9,711 nucleotides of DNA, taken from positions 1 to 9,711 of the forward strand of contig JASHYS010000290.1 of assembly GCA_030042915.1 (NCBI GenBank), in the 5' to 3' direction. The notes below the pieces were generated by a model that did no database searches, was not told the origin of the DNA, and was given only the letters and a program-made list of their open reading frames with translations. Positions 1-7,957 of the stretch are shown here, piece after piece (position 1 is the stretch's first letter; every line of letters begins with the position of its first letter). This DNA comes from Acidobacteriaceae bacterium (lineage in GTDB: Bacteria; Acidobacteriota; Terriglobia; Terriglobales; Acidobacteriaceae). Made by a program: the position numbers and the translations under genes.

Positions 1-2855
1 TGGCCGTAGGACTCAATGGCTTCCTGGTAGGTGTAGTCGCCCGCGCCACCGGCCGGGAACATGTCGCGGGTGATCAGCGCGGCCGAACAGCTCAACTCGT
101 GGTAGCCGGCGCCGGGCTCGTTGCAATAGGGCTTTTCATAAAGACGAAGCGGGTTGTAGGCGTAGTAGATGCGGAAGGGCGCATTGATGACGGGCATGAG
201 GACCCCGAGCTCCGCGCCGAGCGACATGCGGGGAACGAAGTTGGTGCCCGCAACCGGCTTGATGTCGCGCCGGAATCCCACCTGGTTGCCGTGAATATCG
301 CTGTAACAGGAAGTGATGCCGCCAATGGTCTGCAGGGCCTGGCAACCGTAAAGCGGGGCGGTGAGAGTAGCAAACCCTTCGGGGCTCTGTTCGAGCTGTC
401 CGTGGTTGACCGCGGAGTCGATGCCGAAGTCGTCGAAGAGCTTGAACGTGAAGGGGCCGACGACGGGGATGGCGTACTCGGCATTGGCCAGCAGGCTGGT
501 GTCGCCGCCGATAGAGGCAACGCCATAGACCGGAAGCGGCACCTGCACGCACGCGGTGTTGGCGGTGTTGGAGGGTTGCTGCAGCACGCACTGGCCGTCA
601 GGATTATAGAGCGTGAAGGGGGCGCGGGTGGGCACATAGCCGTAAGGCGTGGCGCCGCGCACGTCGAAGCCGCGCAGTTCGAGCTCGCCGCCGGAGTAGA
701 ACCGGTTGTTGGGAGGGGCCACGTCGCCGCTGAGCCCCTGGATGTATCCCAACTGGGCGCGGACGCCGAGCACATTGTGCCCCGTGCTCATGGGGATGAG
801 GTAATGCATGGGGATGAAGCGCTTGTAGGCGACCACAGGGTTGATATAACGCACACTACCCCAAATGCCGGCTGCCTGCAGGAACGCGGTATATTCCTTG
901 CCGGCATGTGGGCGTAGAGGACTGTCGACGGTGTTGTAGATGTAGCTCAAGCTGATTGAGCTGTTGATGATACCGGCGAGAGGATTGGAGCCCTGAACGC
1001 CCGAGCGAAAGGCGATGGTTTGGAAGTAGGTGGCCGAGGCGGTGCTGAAAGCCGTGATGGACGATTTCGTCCAGGAATAGGTGGCGCCCACACGCTGGAA
1101 GGCGTGCCGCTTGAGCGGATAGCTGATGGAAAAGTTCATGCCATCGGAGCCCACGTTGTAGTTCTGGGTAAGCGATTTTTCTGCGGTCGAGAGGTTGAGC
1201 GAGGCGCCGGTGGTGACCTGGTAGCTCTTCTGGGCGTTGTAGTCCTGCTTGTTGTTGAAGATCTGGAAGCCGAGATTGATGGGACGGTTACGGATGTAGG
1301 GCTGCGTAAAACCGAAGAGGAAGGTGCGGCTGATGCTGCCCAGGTTGGCCTGCAGGCTGAGGGTTTCGCCCAATCCCAGGAAGTTGTTGGTCTGGTAGTT
1401 GAGGCCCAGGAAAGCGCCCGCATAGCCGCTGACGCCGCCATTCAGTCCGATTGAGTTCTTGCCCTTCTCCTTGACTTTGAGCAGCAGGTCGACGGTGCCT
1501 GCATCGGGATCCTGGTGGGCCTCGGAATCCTGATCGACGTGCAGTGGATCGAAGTACTGCAACTGGTTGAGGCGGAGCAGGCTGTACTCCCAGAGCTGGG
1601 AGTTGTAAACCGAGCCCTCGTCGAGCATCAGCTCGCGACGGATGACGCGGTCGCGGGTGATGGTGTTGCCCTGGAACTCGATGCGCGAGACGAAGAATTG
1701 CTTGCCTTCGTCGATGTCGATGGTCATCGAGACGGTCTTCTTCTGCTCGTCGGGAACCAGCTTGGGGATGGCGCCGAAGTTGATGTAGCCGAGGCCTCCA
1801 TAGGCCTTCTTCAGGTTGTCGAGGCCCTTGGCGATCAGGGTGGCGTTGAACCAGTCGCCGTCTTTGATGGGGAAGGTGGCGCGGAGGGCCTTGACGTTGG
1901 TGATCTGTTTATTGCCGGTGAAGGTGATAGAGCCGAGGCGATAGCGGTCGCCCTCTTCGATGGTCATCTGAATGTCGACCCGCTTGCCCTTGCGGGGACG
2001 GAAGGTGAACCAATTCAGCCCGCCCTCGTCGCGAATCTGAGTTTTGGGCTGCTCCACAGCGGCGTAGGCGTAGCCTTTATCGCGAAAGGCCTGGCGCACG
2101 CGTTCGGTGTCTTCTTCAAGCTTGGAGGAGTCGTAGGTCTGAGCGAAGAGATTCTCAAAGATGAGGGAGTAAGGGATTCCGATGGGCTTGAGGTTCTTCA
2201 TGGCCCGCCGCAGATAGAGCGCGCTGAGATGCTGGTTGCCAACGAAGGTGATCTTGCCCACCTTCACCACCGGGCCTTCCTTGATATTGAAGGTGATGGA
2301 AACAGAGGCTGGAGGAACGCTCTTGACGTCGGTCTTGACGGTGGCGAACTGGTGCCCGTGCTCGGCCAGGAGCTCCTTGATGACGGTTTCGGCGTGCGTG
2401 ATCTTGGTGGGATCGTATTGGCCTTCGACCGAAAGCTCGACTTTTTCCTTCTTAAAGCGGTCGAGGATATCGGAGTTGCTTACCGCATTGTTACCGTGGT
2501 AGTTGATGTCGCGAATGGTGGGTTTTTCGCGGACAAAGACGTTGAGGATGATCCCCTTCTCAGTGTCTTCGCGCTCGATGCGAAGGTCCTCGAAGTAGCC
2601 CGTGTTCCAGAGCGAGTTGAAGTCGCGCTCGATCGAGAGGGGGTCGTAGGTGTCGCCGGGATGGGTAAACATCCGGGCCAGGATGGTCTCCTTGGGGATG
2701 CGGCGGTTGCCGATGACGCGGATGGTATCGATGGTATCGGGCGTTTGGGCCAGGGCCGCAGCCACGCTGAAGAGCAAGGCCAGCAGCAAACCGGCGCGCG
2801 ACAGGCTGGTTCGGAGGCGTTTCGCGGTGGAGGTGGGAGTGTGCCTGATCTTCAC
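1..2855 (-). CDS. bamA: Outer membrane protein assembly factor BamA (Omp85 family), 3' end cut by window edge
   Basis: BamA inserts and folds beta-barrel proteins in the outer membrane. I translated the minus strand by hand: the frame stays open for 951 codons and runs off the left edge. Residues 1-36 are a signal peptide (basic n-region, LLLALLFSVAAALA core, likely cleavage before Q37). Five POTRA domains follow at about 42-110, 111-193, 194-302, 303-384 and 385-464, each with the typical hydrophobic-G-N beta strand (e.g. ITFTGNKQIT). The barrel begins near 465 and carries the family loop-6 motif Arg-Gly-Phe at 728-730 (LRGFDVRG). The sequence ends in a region typical of the last strands, so probably only a few dozen residues are missing. 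The start is uncertain. There is no in-frame ATG after the upstream TAG at 2994-2996. I chose GTG 2855 because it gives a normal signal peptide; alternatives are TTG 2882, GTG 2912 and GTG 2927. Mature cysteines occur only as three pairs (see findings). Confidence 0.93.
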   Translation of the reverse strand, partial: MKIRHTPTSTAKRLRTSLSRAGLLLALLFSVAAALAQTPDTIDTIRVIGNRRIPKETILARMFTHPGDTYDPLSIERDFNSLWNTGYFEDLRIEREDTEKGIILNVFVREKPTIRDINYHGNNAVSNSDILDRFKKEKVELSVEGQYDPTKITHAETVIKELLAEHGHQFATVKTDVKSVPPASVSITFNIKEGPVVKVGKITFVGNQHLSALYLRRAMKNLKPIGIPYSLIFENLFAQTYDSSKLEEDTERVRQAFRDKGYAYAAVEQPKTQIRDEGGLNWFTFRPRKGKRVDIQMTIEEGDRYRLGSITFTGNKQITNVKALRATFPIKDGDWFNATLIAKGLDNLKKAYGGLGYINFGAIPKLVPDEQKKTVSMTIDIDEGKQFFVSRIEFQGNTITRDRVIRRELMLDEGSVYNSQLWEYSLLRLNQLQYFDPLHVDQDSEAHQDPDAGTVDLLLKVKEKGKNSIGLNGGVSGYAGAFLGLNYQTNNFLGLGETLSLQANLGSISRTFLFGFTQPYIRNRPINLGFQIFNNKQDYNAQKSYQVTTGASLNLSTAEKSLTQNYNVGSDGMNFSISYPLKRHAFQRVGATYSWTKSSITAFSTASATYFQTIAFRSGVQGSNPLAGIINSSISLSYIYNTVDSPLRPHAGKEYTAFLQAAGIWGSVRYINPVVAYKRFIPMHYLIPMSTGHNVLGVRAQLGYIQGLSGDVAPPNNRFYSGGELELRGFDVRGATPYGYVPTRAPFTLYNPDGQCVLQQPSNTANTACVQVPLPVYGVASIGGDTSLLANAEYAIPVVGPFTFKLFDDFGIDSAVNHGQLEQSPEGFATLTAPLYGCQALQTIGGITSCYSDIHGNQVGFRRDIKPVAGTNFVPRMSLGAELGVLMPVINAPFRIYYAYNPLRLYEKPYCNEPGAGYHELSCSAALITRDMFPAGGAGDYTYQEAIESYG

Positions 2856-2990
2856 CGGCGATGCGCCCTGCGGCGAGCACAAGCTCTCTTTCGTTCCATA
2901 CTTAAGCTTCACAGGAAGAATTTGCACACCCTCGTCGCTAAAAATCTGCCCAAGCCTTTGAGAAAACGGCGCTCCCTCAAGGAAAGATCG

Positions 2991-3020
2991 ATTCTACAGG
3001 ACCGCAGCCACCCCACCCAA
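2991..3020 (-). promoter_or_regulatory. Candidate sigma70-type promoter for bamA
   Basis: Read on the minus strand, TTGGGT (3015-3020) is followed after 18 bases by TAGAAT (2991-2996). The -10 box matches TATAAT at five of six positions, whereas the -35 box matches only three of six. Transcription would begin near 2984, leaving a leader of about 130 bases before GTG 2855 and placing every alternative bamA start downstream of it. This is pattern matching by eye and could be chance. Confidence 0.28.
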
Positions 3021-3202
3021 ACTGACTGGTTTTTGCGAAAGAATCCATCCCACAGTCTACCGGAAGCAGGCGGGTTGCGATGCCCCGAGCATCCCCGGTT
3101 CGACGATGAGTATGCCGTTTAGACGCGCTCTGCCGGTTGAGGACAGCCTGGAGAGAAAAGCGGGTGGAGGAACCACGCGGGGGTGGTGGACTGAACCTTC
3201 GG

Positions 3203-3220
3203 CATATCAGCTACCATATC
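3203..3220 (+). repeat. Short direct repeat CATATC-N6-CATATC, possible regulator site
   Basis: Two identical CATATC hexamers (3203-3208 and 3215-3220) are spaced 12 bases apart start to start. They form an AT-richer island inside the GC-rich leader of the efflux operon. A weak promoter-like pair overlaps it: CTGAAC at 3191-3196, a 16-base gap, then TACCAT at 3213-3218. Direct hexamers about one helical turn apart resemble response-regulator sites, but no regulator gene is visible and the match may be fortuitous. Confidence 0.25.
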
Positions 3221-3234
3221 TTCGAGTGGAACCA

Positions 3235-3269
3235 CGGGCCGGGGCGGTGGTGAAACTGGGTCCGGCCCG
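3235..3269 (+). repeat. Perfect 8-base inverted repeat in the efflux operon leader
   Basis: CGGGCCGG (3235-3242) and CCGGCCCG (3262-3269) are exact reverse complements separated by 19 bases. In RNA they would make an all-GC stem with a large loop. It lies about 130 bases before the pump start codon and could be a leader hairpin or an operator. No T-run follows, so it is not a standard intrinsic terminator. Confidence 0.45.
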
Positions 3270-3300
3270 GAAAACCGGAATAGCCGGCGCACACCGGAAC

Positions 3301-3318
3301 TGGGCCCTGGCGGGCCCA
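3301..3318 (+). repeat. Perfect 7-base inverted repeat (tight hairpin) in the efflux operon leader
   Basis: TGGGCCC (3301-3307), loop TGGC, then GGGCCCA (3312-3318) forms a strong, compact hairpin 80 bases upstream of the pump start. Only three T residues follow (ATTTGC), which is poor for an intrinsic terminator. It may act as an attenuator-like or mRNA-stabilising element if the transcript begins upstream. The GC-rich background raises the odds of chance occurrence. Confidence 0.45.
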
Positions 3319-3398
3319 TTTGCGGGCGGTGCTGAGGGCAGAGCAATCGAAGGCCACAACACCGGATAGACGCCGGCCGGGGAGCGAAAACCACCCCT

Positions 3399-6300
3399 AT
3401 GATGTGGATTGTCCGGCTGGCGCTGCGGCGGCCCTATACCTTTGTCGTCTTCGCGCTGCTGATATTGATCCTCGGCGTGTTCAGCATCGAGTCGATGCCG
3501 ACGGATATCTTTCCCAACATCGATATCCCGGTGGTGACCGTGGTGTGGTTTTTCGGCGGGCTGTCGGCCGATCAGATGGCCGACCGCATTGTGACCAACG
3601 CCGAGCGCGGCATGACCACGTCGGTGAACGACATTGAGCACATCGAGTCGCAGTCGCTGGTCGGCTTCAGCATCATCAAGGTCTTCTTCCATCCCGGAGT
3701 GAATATCGGGCAAGCGGTGGCCCAGGTAACGGCCATCAGCCAAGTGCAATTGCGCTCGCTTCCGCCGGGCACCACGCCGCCGTTCATCATCCAATACAAC
3801 GCTTCCAGCGTGCCTGTGCTGCAGCTGGGCATGGCGGGGCCAGGGCTGAACGAAACGCAACTGAACGACCTCGCTACGGTCACCATTCGCATTCAGCTGG
3901 CGACGGTGGAGGGCGCGCAAATTCCCTTTCCATTCGGCGGCAAACAGCGCGAAATCATGGTGGATCTGGATTTGAATGCGCTGCAGGCGCGGGGATTGTC
4001 GCCCGCCGACGTGGTCAATGCCGTGGGCAATCAAAACATCATTGCGCCTTCGGGAACGATCAAGCTCGACCGTTTCGAGTACCAGGTGGAGACGAACTCT
4101 GCGCCCACGTTGATTGAGCAACTGAACAACCTTCCCATCAAGGCGGTCAACGGCACGGTGGTTTATATCCACGACGTGGCACACGTGCGCGACGGCAATC
4201 CACCTCAAACCAACATTGTGCGCGTGGACGGCCACCGCGCGATCATGGTGAACATTCTCAAAATCGGCTCGACATCGACGCTGGACATCATCAAACACGT
4301 GCGGCAGATCATCGACAGCCCCAGCATGAAGGGCCAATTGCCGCCGCAGCTCAAGATCACCGCGCTCTCAGACCAGTCGATCTTTGTGCGCAATTCCATC
4401 GATGGCGTAGTGCACGAAGCGGTGATTGCAGCCTGCCTGACGGCGGTGATGATCCTGATTTTTCTGGGAAGCTGGCGATCGACGCTCATCATCGCGGTTT
4501 CTATTCCGCTATCGATCCTTTGCTCGATCGTGATTCTGCACGCGCTCGGCGAGACCATCAACATCATGACCCTGGGCGGCCTGGCGCTGGCGGTGGGCAT
4601 CCTGGTCGACGACGCCACAGTGGAGATCGAGAACATCAACCGCAACCTGGAGCAGGGCAAGGAAATCGAGCAGGCGATTCTGGACGGCGCCGCGCAGATC
4701 GCAACGCCGGCGTTGGTTTCAACGCTGGCCATCTGCATCGTGTTTGTGCCCATGTTTCTGCTCAGCGGCGTGGCGCGCTACTTGTTTGTTCCGCTTGCCG
4801 AGGCCGTGGTGTTCGCCATGCTGGCCAGCTATCTTCTTTCGCGCACCGTGGTGCCCACCATGGCGCGCTACCTGCTGCAAGAGCATGACGACGCCGCCGT
4901 GCATCGCAAGCGCGTCAGCCGCAATCCGCTCACTCGCTTCCAACTGGCCTTCGAAGAGCGTTTTGAGCGCATGCGCCACGGTTACGTGCGATTGTTGTCG
5001 CTGTGCGTGGACCACCCCGGAGCCTTCATCGCTGTTTTTCTGGCGATTACGCTGGTGTCGGTGGGCGTTCTGACGCCGTGGCTGGGAGAAGACTTTTTCC
5101 CTACGGTCGACGCCGGCCAGTTCACGATTCATATGCGCGCCCACACCGGCACCCGCATTGAAGAGACGGCCGCGCTCTGCGACCACGTGGAGGATACGAT
5201 CCGGCAGCAGATTCCCGCCGGCGAACTGGTAACGATTCTGGACAACATCGGGTTGCCCTACTCGCCGTTGAATCTCTCCTATTCGGTGTCTGCGCCCGTT
5301 GGGCCGTCGGATGCCGACATCCAGGTGCAGCTGGCTCCGCACCACCACCCGACCGCCGCTTATGTGGCCAGGATTCGTTCGGCATTGGCGCGCGAGTATC
5401 CGGGCGTGATGTTTTACTCGGTGCCGGTAGACATCGTGACGCAGATTTTGAACTTCGGGCTGGCAGCGCCGATCGACATCCAGGTGGTGGGGCCGAATCT
5501 CTATGGCAATCGGGCGCTGGCGGAGCAGATGCTGAATGAAGTTCGCTATGTGCCGGGCGCCGTGGACGCGCGCATCCAGCAGCCGTTTAATTACCCCAAC
5601 TTCACGGTCAACGTGGATCGCACACGCGCGCAGGCCATCGGACTGACGCAGCAGAACGTGTCGCAGAGCCTGCTGGCGGCGCTGAGTGGGAGCTTCCAGA
5701 CCAGCCCCAACTTTTACCTCGACCCGCGCAATGGGGTTTCATATAACGTCGCGGTGCAGGCGCCACAGTATCGAATGGATACGATGGCGCAACTTGAGAG
5801 CCTGCCGATTACCGGGAGCATCACGGCTGCGGCGCCAGGCGGCGCGCCCTCGACGGCGGCGCCGGGTTCAAATGGAGCAGCAGTGGCAGGCGCCGCGCCC
5901 ACTGCGGCGCCCGGGGCTCCGGCGCCGGTGCAGGTGCTGGGCAACCTGGCCTCCATCGATCCCGGAGCCGAGCAGGGAACGGTGAGCCATTACAACGTGC
6001 AGCCGGTGATCGACATTTACGCCAACGTGGAAGGCAACGACCTGGGCAGCGTGACGCGGGCCATGGAGAAAATCGTAGCCAGACACCAAAAGGACCTGCC
6101 TCGCGGTTCGCAGTTCATTCTTCGCGGCCAAAGCGAGACCATGTACAGGTCGTACATTGGCCTGCTGAGCGGACTGGTGTTTTCGATTCTTCTGGTGTAC
6201 CTGCTCATCGTGGTCAATTTTCAGTCATGGCTCGATCCTTTTCTGATTGTGGCGGCGCTTCCGGCGGCGCTGGCGGGGATTGTCTGGTTCCTGTTTCTGA

Positions 6301-6707
6301 CCGGGACGCGGCTGAGCGTGCCGGCGCTGACCGGAGCCATCATGTGCATGGGCGTGGCCACGGCAAACTCGATCCTGGTGGTGAGCTTTGCCCGCGAGCA
6401 ACTGGAGATCCTGGTGGGTGACGCGCGCCAGGCCGCGCTGAATGCGGGATTCGTGCGCCTGCGGCCCGTGATCATGACGGCGCTGGCGATGATTATCGGC
6501 ATGGTGCCCATGTCGCTGGGACTGGGCGAGGGCGGCGAGCAGAACGCGCCTCTGGGGCGGGCGGTGATCGGGGGACTTTTGCTGGCCACAGGCGCTACGC
6601 TGTTCTTTGTGCCGGTATTCTTTTCGGTGGTGCACGGCTGGCTGGGACGGCGCCGCAAAACGGCCCAGCGGATTCCCGATGGCGCGGCTCTGGATGAATT
6701 GGAGTAA
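3399..6707 (+). CDS. RND efflux transporter permease, HAE1/AcrB-like inner-membrane pump
   Basis: This is the proton-driven pump of a tripartite efflux system. At 1102 aa it is slightly longer than AcrB (about 1050). It shows the RND plan: TM1 at about 13-30, periplasmic loop 31-338, TM2-TM6 at about 339-482, TM7 at about 541-560, second periplasmic loop 561-916, and TM8-TM12 at about 917-1077. The TM4 proton-relay aspartates are present (D404, D405 in GILVDDATVEIEN), as are the TM11 Arg and Thr (R1020, T1027 in RLRPVIMT). The TM10 lysine of AcrB (K940) is replaced by A989 in GVATANSILVVSF. The FFPTVDAGQF motif (566-575) opens loop two. An Ala/Pro/Gly insertion occupies about 807-844. ATG 3399 is immediately followed by ATG 3402, and GGGGAG at 3379-3384 is a rather distant ribosome binding site. 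It is the first gene of the operon. Substrate is unknown, so I give no gene symbol. Confidence 0.96.
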   Translation: MMWIVRLALRRPYTFVVFALLILILGVFSIESMPTDIFPNIDIPVVTVVWFFGGLSADQMADRIVTNAERGMTTSVNDIEHIESQSLVGFSIIKVFFHPGVNIGQAVAQVTAISQVQLRSLPPGTTPPFIIQYNASSVPVLQLGMAGPGLNETQLNDLATVTIRIQLATVEGAQIPFPFGGKQREIMVDLDLNALQARGLSPADVVNAVGNQNIIAPSGTIKLDRFEYQVETNSAPTLIEQLNNLPIKAVNGTVVYIHDVAHVRDGNPPQTNIVRVDGHRAIMVNILKIGSTSTLDIIKHVRQIIDSPSMKGQLPPQLKITALSDQSIFVRNSIDGVVHEAVIAACLTAVMILIFLGSWRSTLIIAVSIPLSILCSIVILHALGETINIMTLGGLALAVGILVDDATVEIENINRNLEQGKEIEQAILDGAAQIATPALVSTLAICIVFVPMFLLSGVARYLFVPLAEAVVFAMLASYLLSRTVVPTMARYLLQEHDDAAVHRKRVSRNPLTRFQLAFEERFERMRHGYVRLLSLCVDHPGAFIAVFLAITLVSVGVLTPWLGEDFFPTVDAGQFTIHMRAHTGTRIEETAALCDHVEDTIRQQIPAGELVTILDNIGLPYSPLNLSYSVSAPVGPSDADIQVQLAPHHHPTAAYVARIRSALAREYPGVMFYSVPVDIVTQILNFGLAAPIDIQVVGPNLYGNRALAEQMLNEVRYVPGAVDARIQQPFNYPNFTVNVDRTRAQAIGLTQQNVSQSLLAALSGSFQTSPNFYLDPRNGVSYNVAVQAPQYRMDTMAQLESLPITGSITAAAPGGAPSTAAPGSNGAAVAGAAPTAAPGAPAPVQVLGNLASIDPGAEQGTVSHYNVQPVIDIYANVEGNDLGSVTRAMEKIVARHQKDLPRGSQFILRGQSETMYRSYIGLLSGLVFSILLVYLLIVVNFQSWLDPFLIVAALPAALAGIVWFLFLTGTRLSVPALTGAIMCMGVATANSILVVSFAREQLEILVGDARQAALNAGFVRLRPVIMTALAMIIGMVPMSLGLGEGGEQNAPLGRAVIGGLLLATGATLFFVPVFFSVVHGWLGRRRKTAQRIPDGAALDELE
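5817..5930 (+). repeat. Low-complexity Ala/Pro/Gly insertion with in-frame GCGGCGCC repeats inside the pump gene
   Basis: Codons 807-844 of the pump encode almost only Ala, Pro, Gly, Ser and Thr. The octamer GCGGCGCC occurs three times (5829, 5856, 5904), always in the same frame and each time encoding the start of an Ala-Ala-Pro-Gly block (residues 811, 820, 836). Spacings of 27 and 48 bases preserve frame, which suggests growth by in-frame duplication. The conserved pump sequence resumes at QVLGNLASIDPG. Confidence 0.75.
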
Positions 6708-6713
6708 CTGGCG

Positions 6714-7955
6714 ATGAGCAGTGAATGCGACGAGGATCGGAACCGGACCGGGCGCCTGCCGGCGACCTCGCACGACCGTGCTCCGGAGCAGGAGCCGGTG
6801 TCGCCGCACAAGGTGCTGGTGCTGGCGAGTCTGGTGCTGATCGCCGCAGTGGTGCTGGCGGTACTGGGTATTCTGGCGCGCGTGCACGCCAATAGCGCCC
6901 TGGCGCAGCGCACCAACGAGGCTGCCCCGCCCACGGTGACGGTAGCGCCCGCCCAACCCGGCGCGCCCGTGGATACATTCGTGCTCCCCGGCAACGTGAC
7001 TGCCTATACCGACGCGCCGATCTACGCCCGCACCGATGGCTACCTTGTGCATTGGTACTACGACATCGGCGCCAGGGTGAAAAAAGGAGCATTGCTGGCC
7101 GAGATTGCCACGCCGGAGCTTGACCGGCAGGTGGCGCAGGCCGAGGCCGATTTGGCCACGGCCGAGGCGAACGCGGGCAATGCAAAGATCCAGGCCGATC
7201 GCTACTCGGGGCTGGTGAAATCGGACGCCGTTTCGCAACAGGATACCGACACGTTTGTCAGCCAGGCTGCGGCGACTTCGGCGGCGGTGAAATCAGCGCA
7301 GGCCAATCTGCAGCGGCTCAAGGAGCTGCAATCGTTCGAAAAGGTGTATGCGCCATTTGACGGCGTGGTGACGGCGCGCGCCATCGATACGGGCCAACTG
7401 ATCAACCAGGGCGCGGGAACGGAATTGTTCCACTTGCAGGCCATCGAGACGCTGCGCGTCTACACCGATGTGCCGCAACTCTATACGCAGACCTTGAAGC
7501 GCGGCATGAAGATCGACCTCACATTCCCCGAGCGACCCGGAAAGACCTACCTGGGCACGCTGGTACGAACGGCTGACGCGATTGATCCCGCCAGCCGGAC
7601 GATGCTGACCGAGGTGGACGTTGACAACCGTTCGGGCGAGCTGATGCCGGGCGCGCTGGCGCAGGTGCACTTTAAGACGCCGATCGCGGGTCCCACATTC
7701 ATTGTGCCCACCGCCGCACTCATCTTTCGCAGGGATGGCCTGGAGGTGGCCACCGTAGAAAACACCAGCCAGGGAACCGCAGCCCATCTTGTGCACGTGG
7801 TGATTGGCACGGACGACGGCGCCAACGTGCAGATCATCAGCGGGCTCAGGCCAGGCGACCAGGTGATCCAGGATCCGCCGGATTCGCTGATCGACGGACA
7901 GAAAGTGACCGTTGTGCAGCCCGGCAGCAGGCCTGCTGCCGCGGGAGGCCTGTAG
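6714..7955 (+). CDS. RND efflux periplasmic adaptor subunit (membrane fusion protein, HlyD/AcrA family)
   Basis: The adaptor links the inner-membrane pump to the outer-membrane duct across the periplasm. The 413-residue protein has an unusually polar cytoplasmic start (1-33) and then one membrane anchor at about 34-55. It has no lipobox cysteine, so it is membrane-anchored rather than an AcrA-type lipoprotein. The two lipoyl half-motifs lie at about 100-133 (ARTDGYLVHWYYDIGARVKKG) and 208-237 (FEKVYAPFDGVVTARAIDTG). They flank an alpha-hairpin rich in Ala, Gln and Glu (about 134-207). A beta-barrel domain follows (about 245-325), then a membrane-proximal domain ending in GLRPGDQVI. ATG 6714 lies 6 bases after the pump stop. 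GGAG at 6701-6704, inside the pump's final codons, is a well-placed ribosome binding site, consistent with translational coupling. Confidence 0.95.
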   Translation: MSSECDEDRNRTGRLPATSHDRAPEQEPVSPHKVLVLASLVLIAAVVLAVLGILARVHANSALAQRTNEAAPPTVTVAPAQPGAPVDTFVLPGNVTAYTDAPIYARTDGYLVHWYYDIGARVKKGALLAEIATPELDRQVAQAEADLATAEANAGNAKIQADRYSGLVKSDAVSQQDTDTFVSQAAATSAAVKSAQANLQRLKELQSFEKVYAPFDGVVTARAIDTGQLINQGAGTELFHLQAIETLRVYTDVPQLYTQTLKRGMKIDLTFPERPGKTYLGTLVRTADAIDPASRTMLTEVDVDNRSGELMPGALAQVHFKTPIAGPTFIVPTAALIFRRDGLEVATVENTSQGTAAHLVHVVIGTDDGANVQIISGLRPGDQVIQDPPDSLIDGQKVTVVQPGSRPAAAGGL

Positions 7956-7957
7956 CA

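Larger units (their letters stand above)
2856..3398. other. Divergent intergenic region between bamA and the efflux operon
   Basis: These 543 bases separate two divergently transcribed units, so promoters for both should lie here. Short open frames exist on both strands, but none has a recognisable domain, plausible composition or ribosome binding site, so I call no gene. The bamA-proximal half (about 2880-3060) is comparatively AT-rich. The efflux-proximal half is very GC-rich and repetitive in CCGG-type words, with two perfect inverted repeats (3235-3269 and 3301-3318). No adjacent regulator gene of the TetR, MarR or PadR type is present, unlike many RND operons. Confidence 0.7.

Noticed and set aside
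99..917. 272-codon plus-strand frame opposite the BamA barrel, and minus-strand frames at 92-775 and 136-591
   Set aside because: The true bamA frame is open throughout and gives barrel motifs. These alternatives give Arg/Ala/Ser-rich translations without family motifs.
3079..3093. GATGC-N5-GCATC dyad as an operator
   Set aside because: Five-base arms in GC-rich DNA are expected by chance, and no regulator or second copy supports it.
1515..3122. 535-codon open frame on the plus strand opposite bamA
   Set aside because: It is antisense to a clear five-POTRA bamA frame. The translation has no recognisable domain and looks like a reverse shadow of GC-rich codons.
3106..3369. Small plus-strand frame in the divergent region, and an overlapping minus-strand frame at 3119-3394
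   Set aside because: Neither has a convincing ribosome binding site, domain or normal composition. The GC-rich inverted repeats explain the chance open frames.
3207..4337. 376-codon minus-strand frame crossing the intergenic region and the start of the pump gene
   Set aside because: It overlaps the first 940 bases of a well-supported RND pump, and its His/Arg/Asp-rich translation is typical of an antisense shadow.
6225..7238. Long minus-strand frames opposite the pump/adaptor junction
   Set aside because: They are antisense to two conserved proteins and show only His/Arg/Gln-rich shadow composition.
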